Assembly: GCF_029360805.1 (NCBI RefSeq)
Contig: NZ_JARKNC010000006.1
Span: forward strand, 312,199-376,198
Direction: 5' to 3'
DNA length: 64,000 nt
Source: Daejeonella sp. JGW-45
Lineage (GTDB): Bacteria; Bacteroidota; Bacteroidia; Sphingobacteriales; Sphingobacteriaceae
Shown: positions 8,814-17,678 of the stretch, in pieces
Position numbering within the stretch: position 1 is the stretch's first letter
How the letters are laid out: each line of letters begins with the position of its first letter
Notes under the pieces: model-generated
What the model saw: the letters and a program-made list of their open reading frames with translations, nothing else
Told to the model about the DNA's origin: nothing
Databases searched by the model: none
Made by a program: the position numbers and the translations under genes

Positions 8814-10301
8814 ATGAGATTATCAGTAGAACGCAGTCCTGTAAAAGTTTATCCGGATCCCAAACGTGTTATAGCCAGATTTTTCTTTAGCCAGGATGAA
8901 CGTGCCAAAGAGTTAATACTCCGGGTAATGGCATTATCCGAAGAAGAGGTTTTCAATATCATCTCGCCGTTATTGCAAGAGTATTCTAAAAGGCATCGTA
9001 ATATCACCAAGATTCTTAACAGGCATTGTGACAAGGTCAAGAGACTTATTGCGGAAGTTGGAGTTGATTACGCCTCGATCGAGCAATTCCGGAAGCTGCT
9101 TATCGGGTCGTATTTCACCCACGAGTATTCGATTGAATCGGCCGCATTCTTTAACCCGTCTATTGTAGAAGATCCTGACCAGTCTGAACTTGTAGACGGA
9201 CAAAAGAGAATGATCATCAGCTTCAGGGCTGTGGGGGAAGGGCATATTTCGTCCATAGTTTTTCGGAGAGCGATGGTTGAGAAGAATGGCGATCTCACAG
9301 TGATACCTGCCGGTAACTATATCGATGAGGCTGAGATAGTGAGGAACGCAGTGTACATCAAAAAGCTGTTTTTTAGCAAAGCTGCTGATAATAATATCGA
9401 TGGCGACGTTCTGAATAACGTAAGGGAAAAGCTGGGCGATAAGTTCGAATATCAGGAGCTCCGGAATGTTATTATAGGATTGAAGAATCAGCAAACTTCG
9501 GACGAAGCCAGGCTGAATTACGATAAGGTGCTCTGGCTGTCAGACTCGTATCACGATATCAGTTTCTCAAAAGATACAGATATCTCAGACAGGGTTATCT
9601 TTCCTATTTCTGAATTTGAAAAAAAGGGAATTGAAGATGCGAGGTTTGTCAAGTTTATAGACGACGATGATTCAGTTATATATTATGCGACATATACCGC
9701 GTATGATGGCCACCTGATCATGCCCAAACTACTCCAGACAACCGATTTTTATGATTTCAAGATATGTCCTCTCTATGGCGCGGGTGCGCAGAACAAGAAC
9801 CTGGCGCTATTCCCGCGCAAAATAAACGGCAAATACGCAATGATGTCGCGAATTGATGGCTGGAATAATTACATTATGTACTCAGACAAGATCCAGGTCT
9901 GGGAAAGCCCCGAACTTTTGCAGCAGCCTCATGCGGCATGGGAGTATATCCAGATAGGCAACTGCGGTTCTCCCATCGAAACAGAAGATGGATGGCTTAT
10001 TATTACACATGGTGTAGGACCGATGCGTCGTTATTGTCTTGGTGCAAGTCTGCTGAAACTCGACGACCCCTCTGTTGAGATCGGCCGCTTGTCTGAGCCC
10101 CTTATCATTCCTAATAAAGATGAAAGGGAAGGTTACGTTCCTAACGTACTTTATTCATGCGGCTCTATTATCCATAATGATAAGCTGATAATACCGTATG
10201 GCTTGTCTGATTATTGTTCATCGTTCGCTACTGTTGATATAAACGCACTTCTGGATAAGCTAAAAAGCAAATCATCATCTATGTACGATCTGTTTATATA
10301 G
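8814..10301 (+). CDS. GH130-family glycoside phosphorylase/glycosidase
   Basis: Five-bladed beta-propeller enzyme of family GH130, whose characterised members phosphorolyse or hydrolyse beta-linked mannosides. The 495-aa protein has an N-terminal helical extension (about residues 1-130), then propeller sequence (ISFRAVGEGHISSIVF, CPLYGAGAQNKNLALFPRKI, YAMMSRIDGWNNYIMYSD). The family signature ITHGVGPMRRYCLGASLL is near residues 397-415, followed by LDDP and LPNVLYSCG-like sequence. There is no signal peptide, so it is cytoplasmic. It faces two GT4 genes whose last gene overlaps it tail to tail. This pairing suggests joint synthesis and turnover of a mannose-containing oligosaccharide, but the substrate is inferred. 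Confidence 0.85.
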   Translation: MRLSVERSPVKVYPDPKRVIARFFFSQDERAKELILRVMALSEEEVFNIISPLLQEYSKRHRNITKILNRHCDKVKRLIAEVGVDYASIEQFRKLLIGSYFTHEYSIESAAFFNPSIVEDPDQSELVDGQKRMIISFRAVGEGHISSIVFRRAMVEKNGDLTVIPAGNYIDEAEIVRNAVYIKKLFFSKAADNNIDGDVLNNVREKLGDKFEYQELRNVIIGLKNQQTSDEARLNYDKVLWLSDSYHDISFSKDTDISDRVIFPISEFEKKGIEDARFVKFIDDDDSVIYYATYTAYDGHLIMPKLLQTTDFYDFKICPLYGAGAQNKNLALFPRKINGKYAMMSRIDGWNNYIMYSDKIQVWESPELLQQPHAAWEYIQIGNCGSPIETEDGWLIITHGVGPMRRYCLGASLLKLDDPSVEIGRLSEPLIIPNKDEREGYVPNVLYSCGSIIHNDKLIIPYGLSDYCSSFATVDINALLDKLKSKSSSMYDLFI

Positions 10302-11282
10302 GGCAAGATAATCGGCAACCATTTTTTCGCTTGAGAAATTTGCTTTCGCCCACTGATGGCAGTCTGATCTGTCGAGAAGGTGGATCCTGTCAACAGCATC
10401 GGAAGCTTCGTCGACATTCTCAACAAGGAAGCCGTTCTTATTGTCACGGATTAATTCAGGCATTGAACCCCGGTTAAATGCTATGACCGGGGTTCCACAG
10501 TACATTGCCTCGACTACACTAAGACCAAAAGGCTCGTTAAAATTTATAGGATGCAGCAAAGCAAGAGCTTTGCCCAACAACTTATTTCGCGCTTGGGGCC
10601 CGGAATGCCCAACGAAAATAATATCGTCGTTGAGCTGAGGTTGTATTTTTTCTCTAAAATAGCTCTCATCCTGAACTATCCCGGAAATAATCAGCCGCTT
10701 TTTACCTTTTGTAGCTATGCGGATTGCTTCCAGTGTTCCCTTGTCAGGATGGATGCGTCCCAGAAACAAGAGGTAATCATCTGACACCGGGCTGAAGCTA
10801 AAATCGTTTGTCGCAATGCCATTATATACGGTAGCTATATATTTGAGAATTGGCGAGCGGTCGGAATTGCTGATCGAAACGTAAGACGATAAGTGATTAT
10901 ATTTCTGGTATACCGGAATTATCTTTGACGATGAGAACCCGTGAATTGTAGTGATAACAGGGGTTTTAATAAGGCCGCAATAAGTAAGCGGCAGAAAATC
11001 AAAGTGGTTATGAATGATGTCGAACTCAGCCGATCTTTCCATAAGATTGCTGATGTGAAGGCATTCTACAACCTTTGCATCCTGGGTTTTATCTTCTTCA
11101 TACCCGGTATCTACTACGTAATTAAGTTTGCCGGAGGTTATCGAATCACCGGTTGCAAACAAGCTTACCTCAATGCCAGCTTTCACCATTCCCTCGGCGA
11201 TATTATACGCCATCTGTTCCCATGGCCCATAATGCCGCGGGGGCGTTCTCCATGCAATCGGAGATAATATTGCGACCCTCAT
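10275..11282 (-). CDS. GT4-family glycosyltransferase
   Basis: Retaining GT-B glycosyltransferase, 335 aa, cytoplasmic. The N-terminal domain opens MRVAILSPIAWRTPPRHYG, typical of group 1 transferases. The nucleotide-sugar domain carries FLGRIHPDKGTLEAI and the EX7E motif in NEPFGLSVVEAMYCGTPVIAF near residues 248-270. Its start overlaps the stop of the upstream 762-aa transferase by one base (TGATG), so the two are translationally coupled. Its 3' end overlaps the convergent GH130 gene by 27 bp. The acceptor and donor are unknown; a role in a mannose-based glycan with the neighbours is inferred. The homologues often called glycosyltransferase family 4 in stress-related GH130 clusters look the same. 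Confidence 0.88.
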   Translation of the reverse strand: MRVAILSPIAWRTPPRHYGPWEQMAYNIAEGMVKAGIEVSLFATGDSITSGKLNYVVDTGYEEDKTQDAKVVECLHISNLMERSAEFDIIHNHFDFLPLTYCGLIKTPVITTIHGFSSSKIIPVYQKYNHLSSYVSISNSDRSPILKYIATVYNGIATNDFSFSPVSDDYLLFLGRIHPDKGTLEAIRIATKGKKRLIISGIVQDESYFREKIQPQLNDDIIFVGHSGPQARNKLLGKALALLHPINFNEPFGLSVVEAMYCGTPVIAFNRGSMPELIRDNKNGFLVENVDEASDAVDRIHLLDRSDCHQWAKANFSSEKMVADYLALYKQIVHR

Positions 11283-13570
11283 CAGGCTGCTTCTACATCA
11301 GCCTCAGCCTGTATGATCATTACCTTTTTCTCATCACTCTGTACAGACTCAAGTTCGAGCCCCTTAAGCACAAGAAGGTGCGATATGAAATACGCCAGCG
11401 TGCTTTCCGCCCCCTGGTTTCGGTTTAGACCCCCTGGCTGTAAACCGTCGCAACAGCCTTTGGTTTCATGATCGTAAAGTGGAAGGCGCAGCGTGTTTTC
11501 TCCAAGAAACCACTGAAAACACAAATACATTTTACTTAAATATTGCTTTTCACCACTAATATCAAAGGCTTTAAAATACATCAGCACCATTGCCATGCTC
11601 TCTATAGCCTGCTGGTCGAACAAAGCCATGCTTCCGTTCCGGTAATACCAGCCATCACTGCCTACCGGACTGAGATAACCTTTGCTGAGAGTGAGGCGAT
11701 CAAGGAATTCAATAGACTCAAGCGCAATTTCAAGCGTTCGGTTATCGCCTGTTATTTCCGAGGAGTGCAGGAGAGCAAGCGGCAATATGGCATTGTCGTA
11801 GCTAAGCTTATCTTCAAACCAGTGCCATTTGTTATCTCTGTGGCTCTCATAGGCGTGAATCAGGGGCTTTGTTAGCTGGCTGAGCTCATCTTTTAGTCCA
11901 TCATCGTGCGGGTGTACTGCCAGGTAATATGACACACCAATAATTGTATTGGCCAGCCCCCTTAAATGGTGCAGCGTTTTAAAATGAGGAATAGATCTCT
12001 GGAACAACTCTTCAGCAAATTCCCTGTAAGAATTATTAGGGGCAGAATTAATAAGGTAGCCCAGGGCCCATATAGTTCGTCCGAACGAATCTTCTGAGCC
12101 CACCTCATCCAGGTATTCTCTCCTGAAACTAAGGAAATTCCTGAAGTTTCCGTCATCCATCTGCATATACTGGATATAGCTCAGATAGATGGGCAGCAGC
12201 TCCAGAGCTTCCTTGCTTTTGTTCTGTTCATAGGCCATCAGGGCCATGATCAGCGCGCGCGAATTATCATCCAGGCAATAGCCTTCCTTTAAGTTAGGAA
12301 TACCGTATTTGGCATGCTGCACGATACCGGTATCGTCTGTGAGACGTTTAACATGTGTAAGATTGAATTCAGGAATAATGTCTGAATCAATAATATGCCT
12401 TGTTTTGTTTTTTATCGGACGAGGCTGCATGGAAGCTTCCTCAAGGAGTCTTGTATATTCCCTCCCGATCGCAGGCCATCGTAAGTTTAAACCGTAATTA
12501 AATGCATTCTTTTTTAATGCAGTTAATTTTTCGGGATGGTCGAGCAGATCGTTGACTGATGCGGCTAAGCTCTCAAAGTCCCTGAAGCCGAAAAGCCTTC
12601 CTCTCCTGTTCTCAAGAAGTTCCTGGGCATGCCAGTAGGGGGTAGATAATACCGCAGCTCCCGAGCCTACAGCGTATGATAATGTTCCGCTCGTTATTTG
12701 GGCCTCGTTAAGATAGGGCGTTACATAGATATCACAAGCTGTTAGATAATTATGGAGTTCATTTTCCGACACGAATTGGTTGATAAAAGTCAGGTGATCT
12801 TCCACATTCAGTGCTTTCGCCATCCTTTTCAGGCTATCCCGGTACTCCTCGCCTGAATTTCTCCTCACGCCCGGATGGGTGTTCCCTAATATCACGTACA
12901 TAACATCAGGATGCTTTTCCACGATTGCCGGTAAAGCACGTACAACTGTTTCTAACCCCTTGTTCCGGCTGATCAACCCAAAAGTAAAAAGTACTTTTCT
13001 GTTTCTGAATGAGGGCAGATTTTTGACAGGGTTGCTTTCTATAGGTTCCAGATCAGGCACACCATGCTCTATACGCTGAATCTTTTCCTTTGGAATATGG
13101 TAGATATTCTGCAGGAATTGGACCGCCCTTTTACTCATTACTACGATCCTGGAAGACTGTTTGGCAATCTCACGAATAATGATTTGCTGCATGAAGGTGG
13201 GTTCCCTGAGAACAGTATGCAAAATTGTGATAAGGGGCTTTTCCAGCCTGCTGATCAATGGAAGCAGATATACACCGCTTTCTCCTCCATATATGCCAAA
13301 CTCGTGTTCGACGATGCATGCGTCGACATTACTGTTATTGATAAATTCTGCTGCTTTTATATAATCCTTCTGCTGTTCCTGCCTCACGATGAGCTTAACT
13401 TCAGGCGGGTAATCGTATTCATCGAGTTTATCCGAATCATTCATCGCCACCACGAATCCATTTAAAGTTCCATCTGGATTGTCAGCGTTTATCGCCCGTA
13501 TAAGATTGTAATTAAAGGTTGCAATTCCACATTCACGTGGTGTGTAAGAAGAAATATATGCGATTTTCAT
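11282..13570 (-). CDS. GT4 glycosyltransferase fused to a C-terminal helical domain
   Basis: 762-aa cytoplasmic protein, about twice the length of a simple GT4 enzyme. Residues 1 to about 385 form a GT-B transferase: MKIAYISSYTPRECGIATF, FTFGLISRNKGLETVV near 195, and ITSGTLSYAVGSGAAVLSTPY near 290. From about residue 400 onward the sequence changes to alpha-helical repeats (EGYCLDDNSRALIMALMAYEQ, DSFGRTIWALGYLI, LRGLANTIIGVSYYLAVH, YDNAILPLALLHSSE, GSMALFDQQAIESMAM). This resembles an alpha/alpha-toroid of the kind found in glycoside hydrolases and lyases. The second domain could be a glycan-processing or acceptor-binding module. The gene is translationally coupled to the next GT4. Confidence 0.85.
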   Translation of the reverse strand: MKIAYISSYTPRECGIATFNYNLIRAINADNPDGTLNGFVVAMNDSDKLDEYDYPPEVKLIVRQEQQKDYIKAAEFINNSNVDACIVEHEFGIYGGESGVYLLPLISRLEKPLITILHTVLREPTFMQQIIIREIAKQSSRIVVMSKRAVQFLQNIYHIPKEKIQRIEHGVPDLEPIESNPVKNLPSFRNRKVLFTFGLISRNKGLETVVRALPAIVEKHPDVMYVILGNTHPGVRRNSGEEYRDSLKRMAKALNVEDHLTFINQFVSENELHNYLTACDIYVTPYLNEAQITSGTLSYAVGSGAAVLSTPYWHAQELLENRRGRLFGFRDFESLAASVNDLLDHPEKLTALKKNAFNYGLNLRWPAIGREYTRLLEEASMQPRPIKNKTRHIIDSDIIPEFNLTHVKRLTDDTGIVQHAKYGIPNLKEGYCLDDNSRALIMALMAYEQNKSKEALELLPIYLSYIQYMQMDDGNFRNFLSFRREYLDEVGSEDSFGRTIWALGYLINSAPNNSYREFAEELFQRSIPHFKTLHHLRGLANTIIGVSYYLAVHPHDDGLKDELSQLTKPLIHAYESHRDNKWHWFEDKLSYDNAILPLALLHSSEITGDNRTLEIALESIEFLDRLTLSKGYLSPVGSDGWYYRNGSMALFDQQAIESMAMVLMYFKAFDISGEKQYLSKMYLCFQWFLGENTLRLPLYDHETKGCCDGLQPGGLNRNQGAESTLAYFISHLLVLKGLELESVQSDEKKVMIIQAEADVEAA

Positions 13571-13695
13571 AAGTGTTAGATTCCCGTCTGAACTTTTTAC
13601 TATATTTCTAACACATTCCCTTGTATTTTGTTCAGTTTTTGTTCTAGATTTAAGGCTGATCAGAGAAAATACGTATTACTACCCAAAACCTAAAG

Positions 13696-14352
13696 ATGAA
13701 ATACCTGAAATTATTTGCTTCCGCTATTTTATTACTTGCGCTAACAAGTATGACGACCCAGAAACCGGTGAAAGTTGTATTGTTTGGAGATTCCATAACC
13801 CAGGCGGGTGTTCGCCCGGGAGGGTATATTACATTAATGCAGCAATCCACATCAGATTATGAACTGGTAGGCGCCGGCATCAGTGGCAACAAGGTGTACG
13901 ATCTTTATTTAAGAATGGAAGAGGATGTCCTTAACAGGAAACCAGAAGTTGTAATTATTTATATCGGAGTGAATGATGTCTGGCATAAATCGAGTCTTCA
14001 GACCGGAACAGACGCTGATAAGTTTATAAAATTTTACTCAGCGATGATCAAAAAAATGCAGGCTGCAGGCATAAAGGTGATCGTATGCACCCCCGCCGTG
14101 ATTGGTGAAAGAACCGACTTCAGTAATGCCCAGGATGGCGATCTTAACAAATATAGCCAGCTAATAAGAAATCTCGCCAAAGAGTATAATTGTACGTTGG
14201 TAGATCTCCGCAAGGAATTTCTAGCCTATAACCTCGCTAATAACCCCGAAAATAAAGAATCAGGGATACTTACCACAGACCGGGTTCACTTAAACGCTGC
14301 CGGGAATAAATTGGTGGCGGGGCTAATGATGAAGGCACTTGAAGGGAGGTGA
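13696..14352 (+). CDS. Exported SGNH/GDSL-type hydrolase
   Basis: Esterase/lipase-like SGNH hydrolase, 218 aa, with an N-terminal signal (MKYLKLFASAILLLALTSM). Block I is VLFGDSITQAG with the nucleophile Ser33. The block II Gly is probably in LVGAGISGNKVYDL, block III is IYIGVNDVWH (Gly-x-Asn-Asp), and block V is TDRVHLNAAGN with Asp195 and His198. It therefore has a complete catalytic set. Relatives include lysophospholipases, rhamnogalacturonan acetylesterases and peptidoglycan or sugar O-deacetylases; the substrate cannot be read from sequence. It is divergent from the GT4 operon across a 125-bp gap and is followed by a heptad-repeat hairpin. Confidence 0.9.
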   Translation: MKYLKLFASAILLLALTSMTTQKPVKVVLFGDSITQAGVRPGGYITLMQQSTSDYELVGAGISGNKVYDLYLRMEEDVLNRKPEVVIIYIGVNDVWHKSSLQTGTDADKFIKFYSAMIKKMQAAGIKVIVCTPAVIGERTDFSNAQDGDLNKYSQLIRNLAKEYNCTLVDLRKEFLAYNLANNPENKESGILTTDRVHLNAAGNKLVAGLMMKALEGR

Positions 14353-14443
14353 AAGTTGAAAGTTGAAACCCGATAGGTATCGGGTTGAGAGTTGAAAGTT
14401 AATGATCCAGTCACTTTCCACTTTCCACTCTCCACTTTCAACT
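14353..14443. repeat. Heptad-repeat hairpin 1 (GTTGAAA type)
   Basis: The left arm consists of 7-bp units like GTTGAAA; the right arm is the complement (CACTTTC/CAACTTT units). A perfect palindrome, AACCCGATA-GG-TATCGGGTT (14367-14386), sits inside the left part. The locus fills the gap between the convergent SGNH and helicase genes and may also serve as a bidirectional terminator. Confidence 0.75.
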
Positions 14444-14445
14444 AA

Positions 14446-15708
14446 TTACCGTCTCTTTCCAAAATACCTCTTTGGAGCTCCCTTGGAACCCGACGTATTT
14501 TCTGAACGTTCTGGTTTCTTTTTTGAGCCGCCTTTTTTCTTCGTGGACTTCGATAACAGGTAAGCTGCACCTCTCAAATGGTAAGGCTGCTCTTCAACTA
14601 CCGGGATCGAACGTGAAATGAGTTTCTCTATATCCTTAAGATATTCCATTTCTTCCTCGTCACAAAATGAAAGAGCTATGCCGCTTGAACCTGCACGGCC
14701 TGTCCGCCCAATACGATGTACATAGGTTTCCGGTACATTGGGCAGTTCGAAGTTAATAACGTGCGACAGTTCCTCGATGTCGATTCCCCTGGCGGCTATG
14801 TCAGTGGCGATAAGAGCCTTTATCTGCCCGCTTTTGAAGTTCGATAAAGCTTTTTGCCTTGCATTCTGCGACTTGTTGCCGTGGATAGCTTCTGCTCTGA
14901 TGCCCGCTTTGACCAGGTCTTTTACAATTTTATCAGCACCATGCTTCGTTCGCGTAAAGACGAGAGCAGATTTGATCGCTTTATCATTCAGCAAATGAAT
15001 AAGCAGTTTTTTCTTGTCCCCTTTTTCAACGAAAAAGATCGATTGGTCTATAGTATCTGCCGTGCTTGAAACCGGAGTAACCTCAACCTTTTCAGGATCA
15101 ACTAATATGGTGTTGGCCAATTTTTGTATCTCCGGCGGCATAGTTGCCGAGAAAAACAGGGTCTGGCGTTTCTGGGGGATCTTGGTAATGATCTTTTTTA
15201 CATCATTAATAAAGCCCATATCCAGCATTCTGTCAGCCTCATCCAGCACAAAGATCTTAAGATAATGTAAGTGCACAAACTTTTGGTTTATAAGATCAAG
15301 CAATCTGCCGGGAGTGGCTATAAGAATATCGACCCCAGACTTTAGCGCAGACACCTGCGAGCCCTGCGAAACTCCGCCGAATATAACACTATGTTTCATC
15401 CCGGTATGGCGGCCATAAGCCGCAAAACTTTCGCCAATTTGTATGGCAAGTTCGCGGGTAGGGGTTAGTATAAGGCATTTTATGGCCCGCGGTCCTTTAT
15501 CGTATATCTTGCCGCCCTCCAGTATCTGAAGTATAGGTATGGCAAATGCTGCTGTTTTTCCGGTGCCGGTCTGTGCACAGCCCAGCAGGTCTTTACGTTC
15601 TAATATGATCGGAATTGATTGTTCCTGTATGGGGGTAGGGGTGGTATAACCTTCTGTTTTTAAAGCCTTTAAAATAGGCTCAATTAAATTTAAATTTTCG
15701 AATGACAT
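14446..15708 (-). CDS. DEAD-box RNA helicase (RhlE-like)
   Basis: ATP-dependent RNA helicase, 420 aa, of the short RhlE-like type. All motifs are visible in order: Q motif (GYTTPTPIQEQSIP), Walker A (AQTGTGKTAAF), PTRELA, TPGRLLD, DEADRMLDMGF, the FSATMP motif III, then the second RecA domain with LVFTRTKHGADKI, IATDIAARGIDI and HRIGRTGRAG. The tail (KKKGGSKKKPERSENTSGSKG) is basic and low-complexity, as usual for RNA anchoring. The role is RNA remodelling in ribosome assembly or mRNA decay, probably most important in the cold. The gene appears to be transcribed alone; the start is the ATG before FENLNL. Confidence 0.95.
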   Translation of the reverse strand: MSFENLNLIEPILKALKTEGYTTPTPIQEQSIPIILERKDLLGCAQTGTGKTAAFAIPILQILEGGKIYDKGPRAIKCLILTPTRELAIQIGESFAAYGRHTGMKHSVIFGGVSQGSQVSALKSGVDILIATPGRLLDLINQKFVHLHYLKIFVLDEADRMLDMGFINDVKKIITKIPQKRQTLFFSATMPPEIQKLANTILVDPEKVEVTPVSSTADTIDQSIFFVEKGDKKKLLIHLLNDKAIKSALVFTRTKHGADKIVKDLVKAGIRAEAIHGNKSQNARQKALSNFKSGQIKALIATDIAARGIDIEELSHVINFELPNVPETYVHRIGRTGRAGSSGIALSFCDEEEMEYLKDIEKLISRSIPVVEEQPYHLRGAAYLLSKSTKKKGGSKKKPERSENTSGSKGAPKRYFGKRR

Positions 15709-15756
15709 GTATTGATTTTAGGATTGCTGGTAAAAATGCCTGCAATTATTTTGGCG

Positions 15757-15764
15757 CAAATGTA
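15757..15764 (-). promoter_or_regulatory. Candidate -7 box for the DEAD-box helicase
   Basis: On the minus strand TACATTTG matches TAnnTTTG, 48 nt upstream of the helicase ATG. No -33 element is seen at proper spacing, so support is partial. Confidence 0.35.
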
Positions 15765-15773
15765 CGCCTTTAT

Positions 15774-15794
15774 TATGAGGTATGAGGAATGAGG
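15774..15794. repeat. Three heptads, remnant or seed of a heptad hairpin
   Basis: TATGAGG, TATGAGG and AATGAGG lie in tandem immediately after the stop of the aminotransferase gene (minus strand). They use the same word as the larger locus at 36679-36773, but without a facing complementary arm. Confidence 0.6.
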
Positions 15795-16979
15795 TCAAAC
15801 CTCCGACATCGCTTCAACGATAATCCTGCAAGCTTCAATGATCTCTTTCTCTGAAATAATAAGCGGCGGGGCAATCCGTAAGGCGGTATCACAATGTAAG
15901 AACCAATCTATAATGATCCCATTTTCCAGACACCGTGTGCTAATGCTCTCAACCTGCTCAAAGGAGTCAAGCTGGATGCTCAACATGAGGCCAAGGCCCC
16001 GGACTTCCTTGATTTGATGATGTTGAAGCAGTTTGCGAAAGAGCCGTTCTTTAGTATCAACACTGCTAATGAGATGCTCATCAAGAATGACGTTTAAATT
16101 AGCCAGGCCGGCAGCACAACTCACAGGGTGCCCGCCGAAAGTCGTAATGTGCCCGAGTATGGGGTTCTCTTTTAAGACACCCATTATTTCCCCCGACGAC
16201 ACAAACGCCCCTATCGGCATTCCGCCACCCATTCCCTTGGCGATTAGCAGAATATCGGGAACAATTCCAAAGTGCTCGAAGCCAAAGAGCTTGCCGGTCC
16301 GGCCAAAGCCTGTCTGAATTTCGTCGAGTATTAAAAGCGTTCCGGTTTCGTCACATCGCCTGCGCAACATTTGCATATATTCCATATCCGGCACCCGTAT
16401 TCCTGCCTCACCCTGCACTGTCTCAAGAATAATAGCAGCTGTTTCAGTTGTTATTTGGTCCAGGTGGCCCGGGTTATTAAATTCTACAAAGCTAATTCCC
16501 GGGAGGAGCGGACGATAGGCTTGCTTATAATATTCATTTCCCATCACACTAAGCGCACCCTGGGTGCTCCCATGATAGGACTTGGCGCAGGCAATGATCT
16601 TTGACCTGCCGGTATAGCGCTTAGCAAGTTTCAGAGCGCCCTCTGTTGCTTCAGTGCCAGAATTAACAAAATATACTGAATGCAGATTGTCAGGGAGTAT
16701 TGATGCCAGTCTTTCTGCAAATTTTACCTGTGGCGATTGGATAAATTCGCCGTATACCGTGAGGTGCAAATATTTATCAACCTGCTCTTTGATGGCATCA
16801 ACAACTTTCGGATGCCGGTGGCCGGTATTGCTGACCGCAAAGCCTGATACAAGGTCCATGTAGCTTTTCCCCGACGGATCGAACAGGTACATGCCTTCGG
16901 CACGTTCAACTTCAAGAGAGCGGGGAGAAGAAGATGTTTGCGCCGTATTGAGAAGGAAAAGCTGACGGGTACTGAGCAT
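15795..16979 (-). CDS. Class III aminotransferase (acetylornithine/ornithine-type)
   Basis: PLP-dependent fold-type I aminotransferase, about 394 aa. The start is placed at MLSTRQLFLLNTAQTS, the usual beginning in related Bacteroidota proteins; an upstream Met (17009) adds ten residues. Visible features are YLFDPSGKSYMDLVSGFAVSN near the N-terminus, VNSGTEATEGALKLAKRYTG, the cofactor-binding LLILDEIQTGFGRTG and the Schiff-base lysine in LIAKGMGGGMPIGAF. The subgroup includes acetylornithine, ornithine, 4-aminobutyrate and lysine aminotransferases; no arginine-pathway neighbour is present to decide. It reads as a single-gene unit bounded by a heptad hairpin upstream and a heptad remnant downstream. 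Confidence 0.9.
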   Translation of the reverse strand: MLSTRQLFLLNTAQTSSSPRSLEVERAEGMYLFDPSGKSYMDLVSGFAVSNTGHRHPKVVDAIKEQVDKYLHLTVYGEFIQSPQVKFAERLASILPDNLHSVYFVNSGTEATEGALKLAKRYTGRSKIIACAKSYHGSTQGALSVMGNEYYKQAYRPLLPGISFVEFNNPGHLDQITTETAAIILETVQGEAGIRVPDMEYMQMLRRRCDETGTLLILDEIQTGFGRTGKLFGFEHFGIVPDILLIAKGMGGGMPIGAFVSSGEIMGVLKENPILGHITTFGGHPVSCAAGLANLNVILDEHLISSVDTKERLFRKLLQHHQIKEVRGLGLMLSIQLDSFEQVESISTRCLENGIIIDWFLHCDTALRIAPPLIISEKEIIEACRIIVEAMSEV

Positions 16980-17009
16980 CTGCGAAATTAGGGAAACTTT
17001 CCTTAACAA

Positions 17010-17233
17010 GGTAATCAGGAGATACGTGACCAGTGATCAGTAGTTAATAATCAGTAATTAGTAATCAGTGATCAATAGTCAGTGACCAGTGACCAGTGAT
17101 GGGTATTCAATGATCAGTAATCAGTGATCAGTATTCAGTGATCAATAACGGGTGATAGGTAACCCAAGTCGTACGCACCGATTACCGATTACCGATTACC
17201 GAATACTGATTACCGATTACCCTTTACCGATCA
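17010..17233. repeat. Heptad-repeat hairpin 2 (AGTGATC/GATTACC type)
   Basis: The left arm of about 140 bp is built of degenerate units such as CAGTGAT and CAGTAAT. The right arm (about 17177-17227) is built of CGATTAC units complementary to them. It occupies the whole 231-bp gap between the Spy-like gene (3' side) and the aminotransferase start. No gene is seen in it. Confidence 0.75.
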
Positions 17234-17240
17234 TCATCTT

Positions 17241-17678
17241 CTAATCACTCCCCTTTCGCCTGTTATTCAATTGCCTGTACAAGTGTTCCCTGAATTCGGC
17301 TTCGGCTTTATATAAAGCCAGGATCTTTTGCGGAGGAATGGCCCTGGCGTATAATTTCCTGTATTTCTTTTTTAATTCCAGCATTTTGCTTTCGTAAGCA
17401 AGATCGGCGCTGATAGTCTCATCAGGGTCGGCACTTTTATTATAGCGCGCCTCTCTTCTTTTCCTGAGGAGCTCTAAAAATTCTTTTGTGTAGTTATTGT
17501 ATACGGGCCAGAATTTTTCTGCTTCCTCGCTCGTCAGGTCCAGCTTACTTGTAATAAAAGCAACTTTTAACGATTCGATCTGTTGTGATCTGCCCCAGGT
17601 TTTTTGTGCAAGTGCGGGTAGGGTGAACATCAAACACAATACGAAAATCCACAAGCCCCTTTTTACTAATCCGTTCAT
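17241..17678 (-). CDS. Exported Spy/CpxP-like helical protein
   Basis: 145-aa secreted protein with a Sec signal (LWIFVLCLMFTLPALAQ). The mature part is almost wholly helical and charged: KLDLTSEEAEKFWPVYNNYTKEF, LRKRREARYNK, YESKMLELKKKYRKLYAR, YKAEAEFREHLYRQL. The LTxEQxxxFxPxYxxY pattern is that of small periplasmic sensor or chaperone proteins of the Spy/CpxP type in Bacteroidota. Its ATG overlaps the stop of the upstream membrane protein (ATGA), and that gene follows an ECF sigma gene, so the three form one operon. It probably feeds envelope status back onto the sigma/anti-sigma pair; this is inference. Confidence 0.8.
   Translation of the reverse strand: MNGLVKRGLWIFVLCLMFTLPALAQKTWGRSQQIESLKVAFITSKLDLTSEEAEKFWPVYNNYTKEFLELLRKRREARYNKSADPDETISADLAYESKMLELKKKYRKLYARAIPPQKILALYKAEAEFREHLYRQLNNRRKGSD

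Noticed and set aside
8970-9494. 174-aa open frame on the minus strand inside the GH130 gene
   Set aside because: It lies wholly within a well-supported gene; its composition is that of a complementary-strand shadow.
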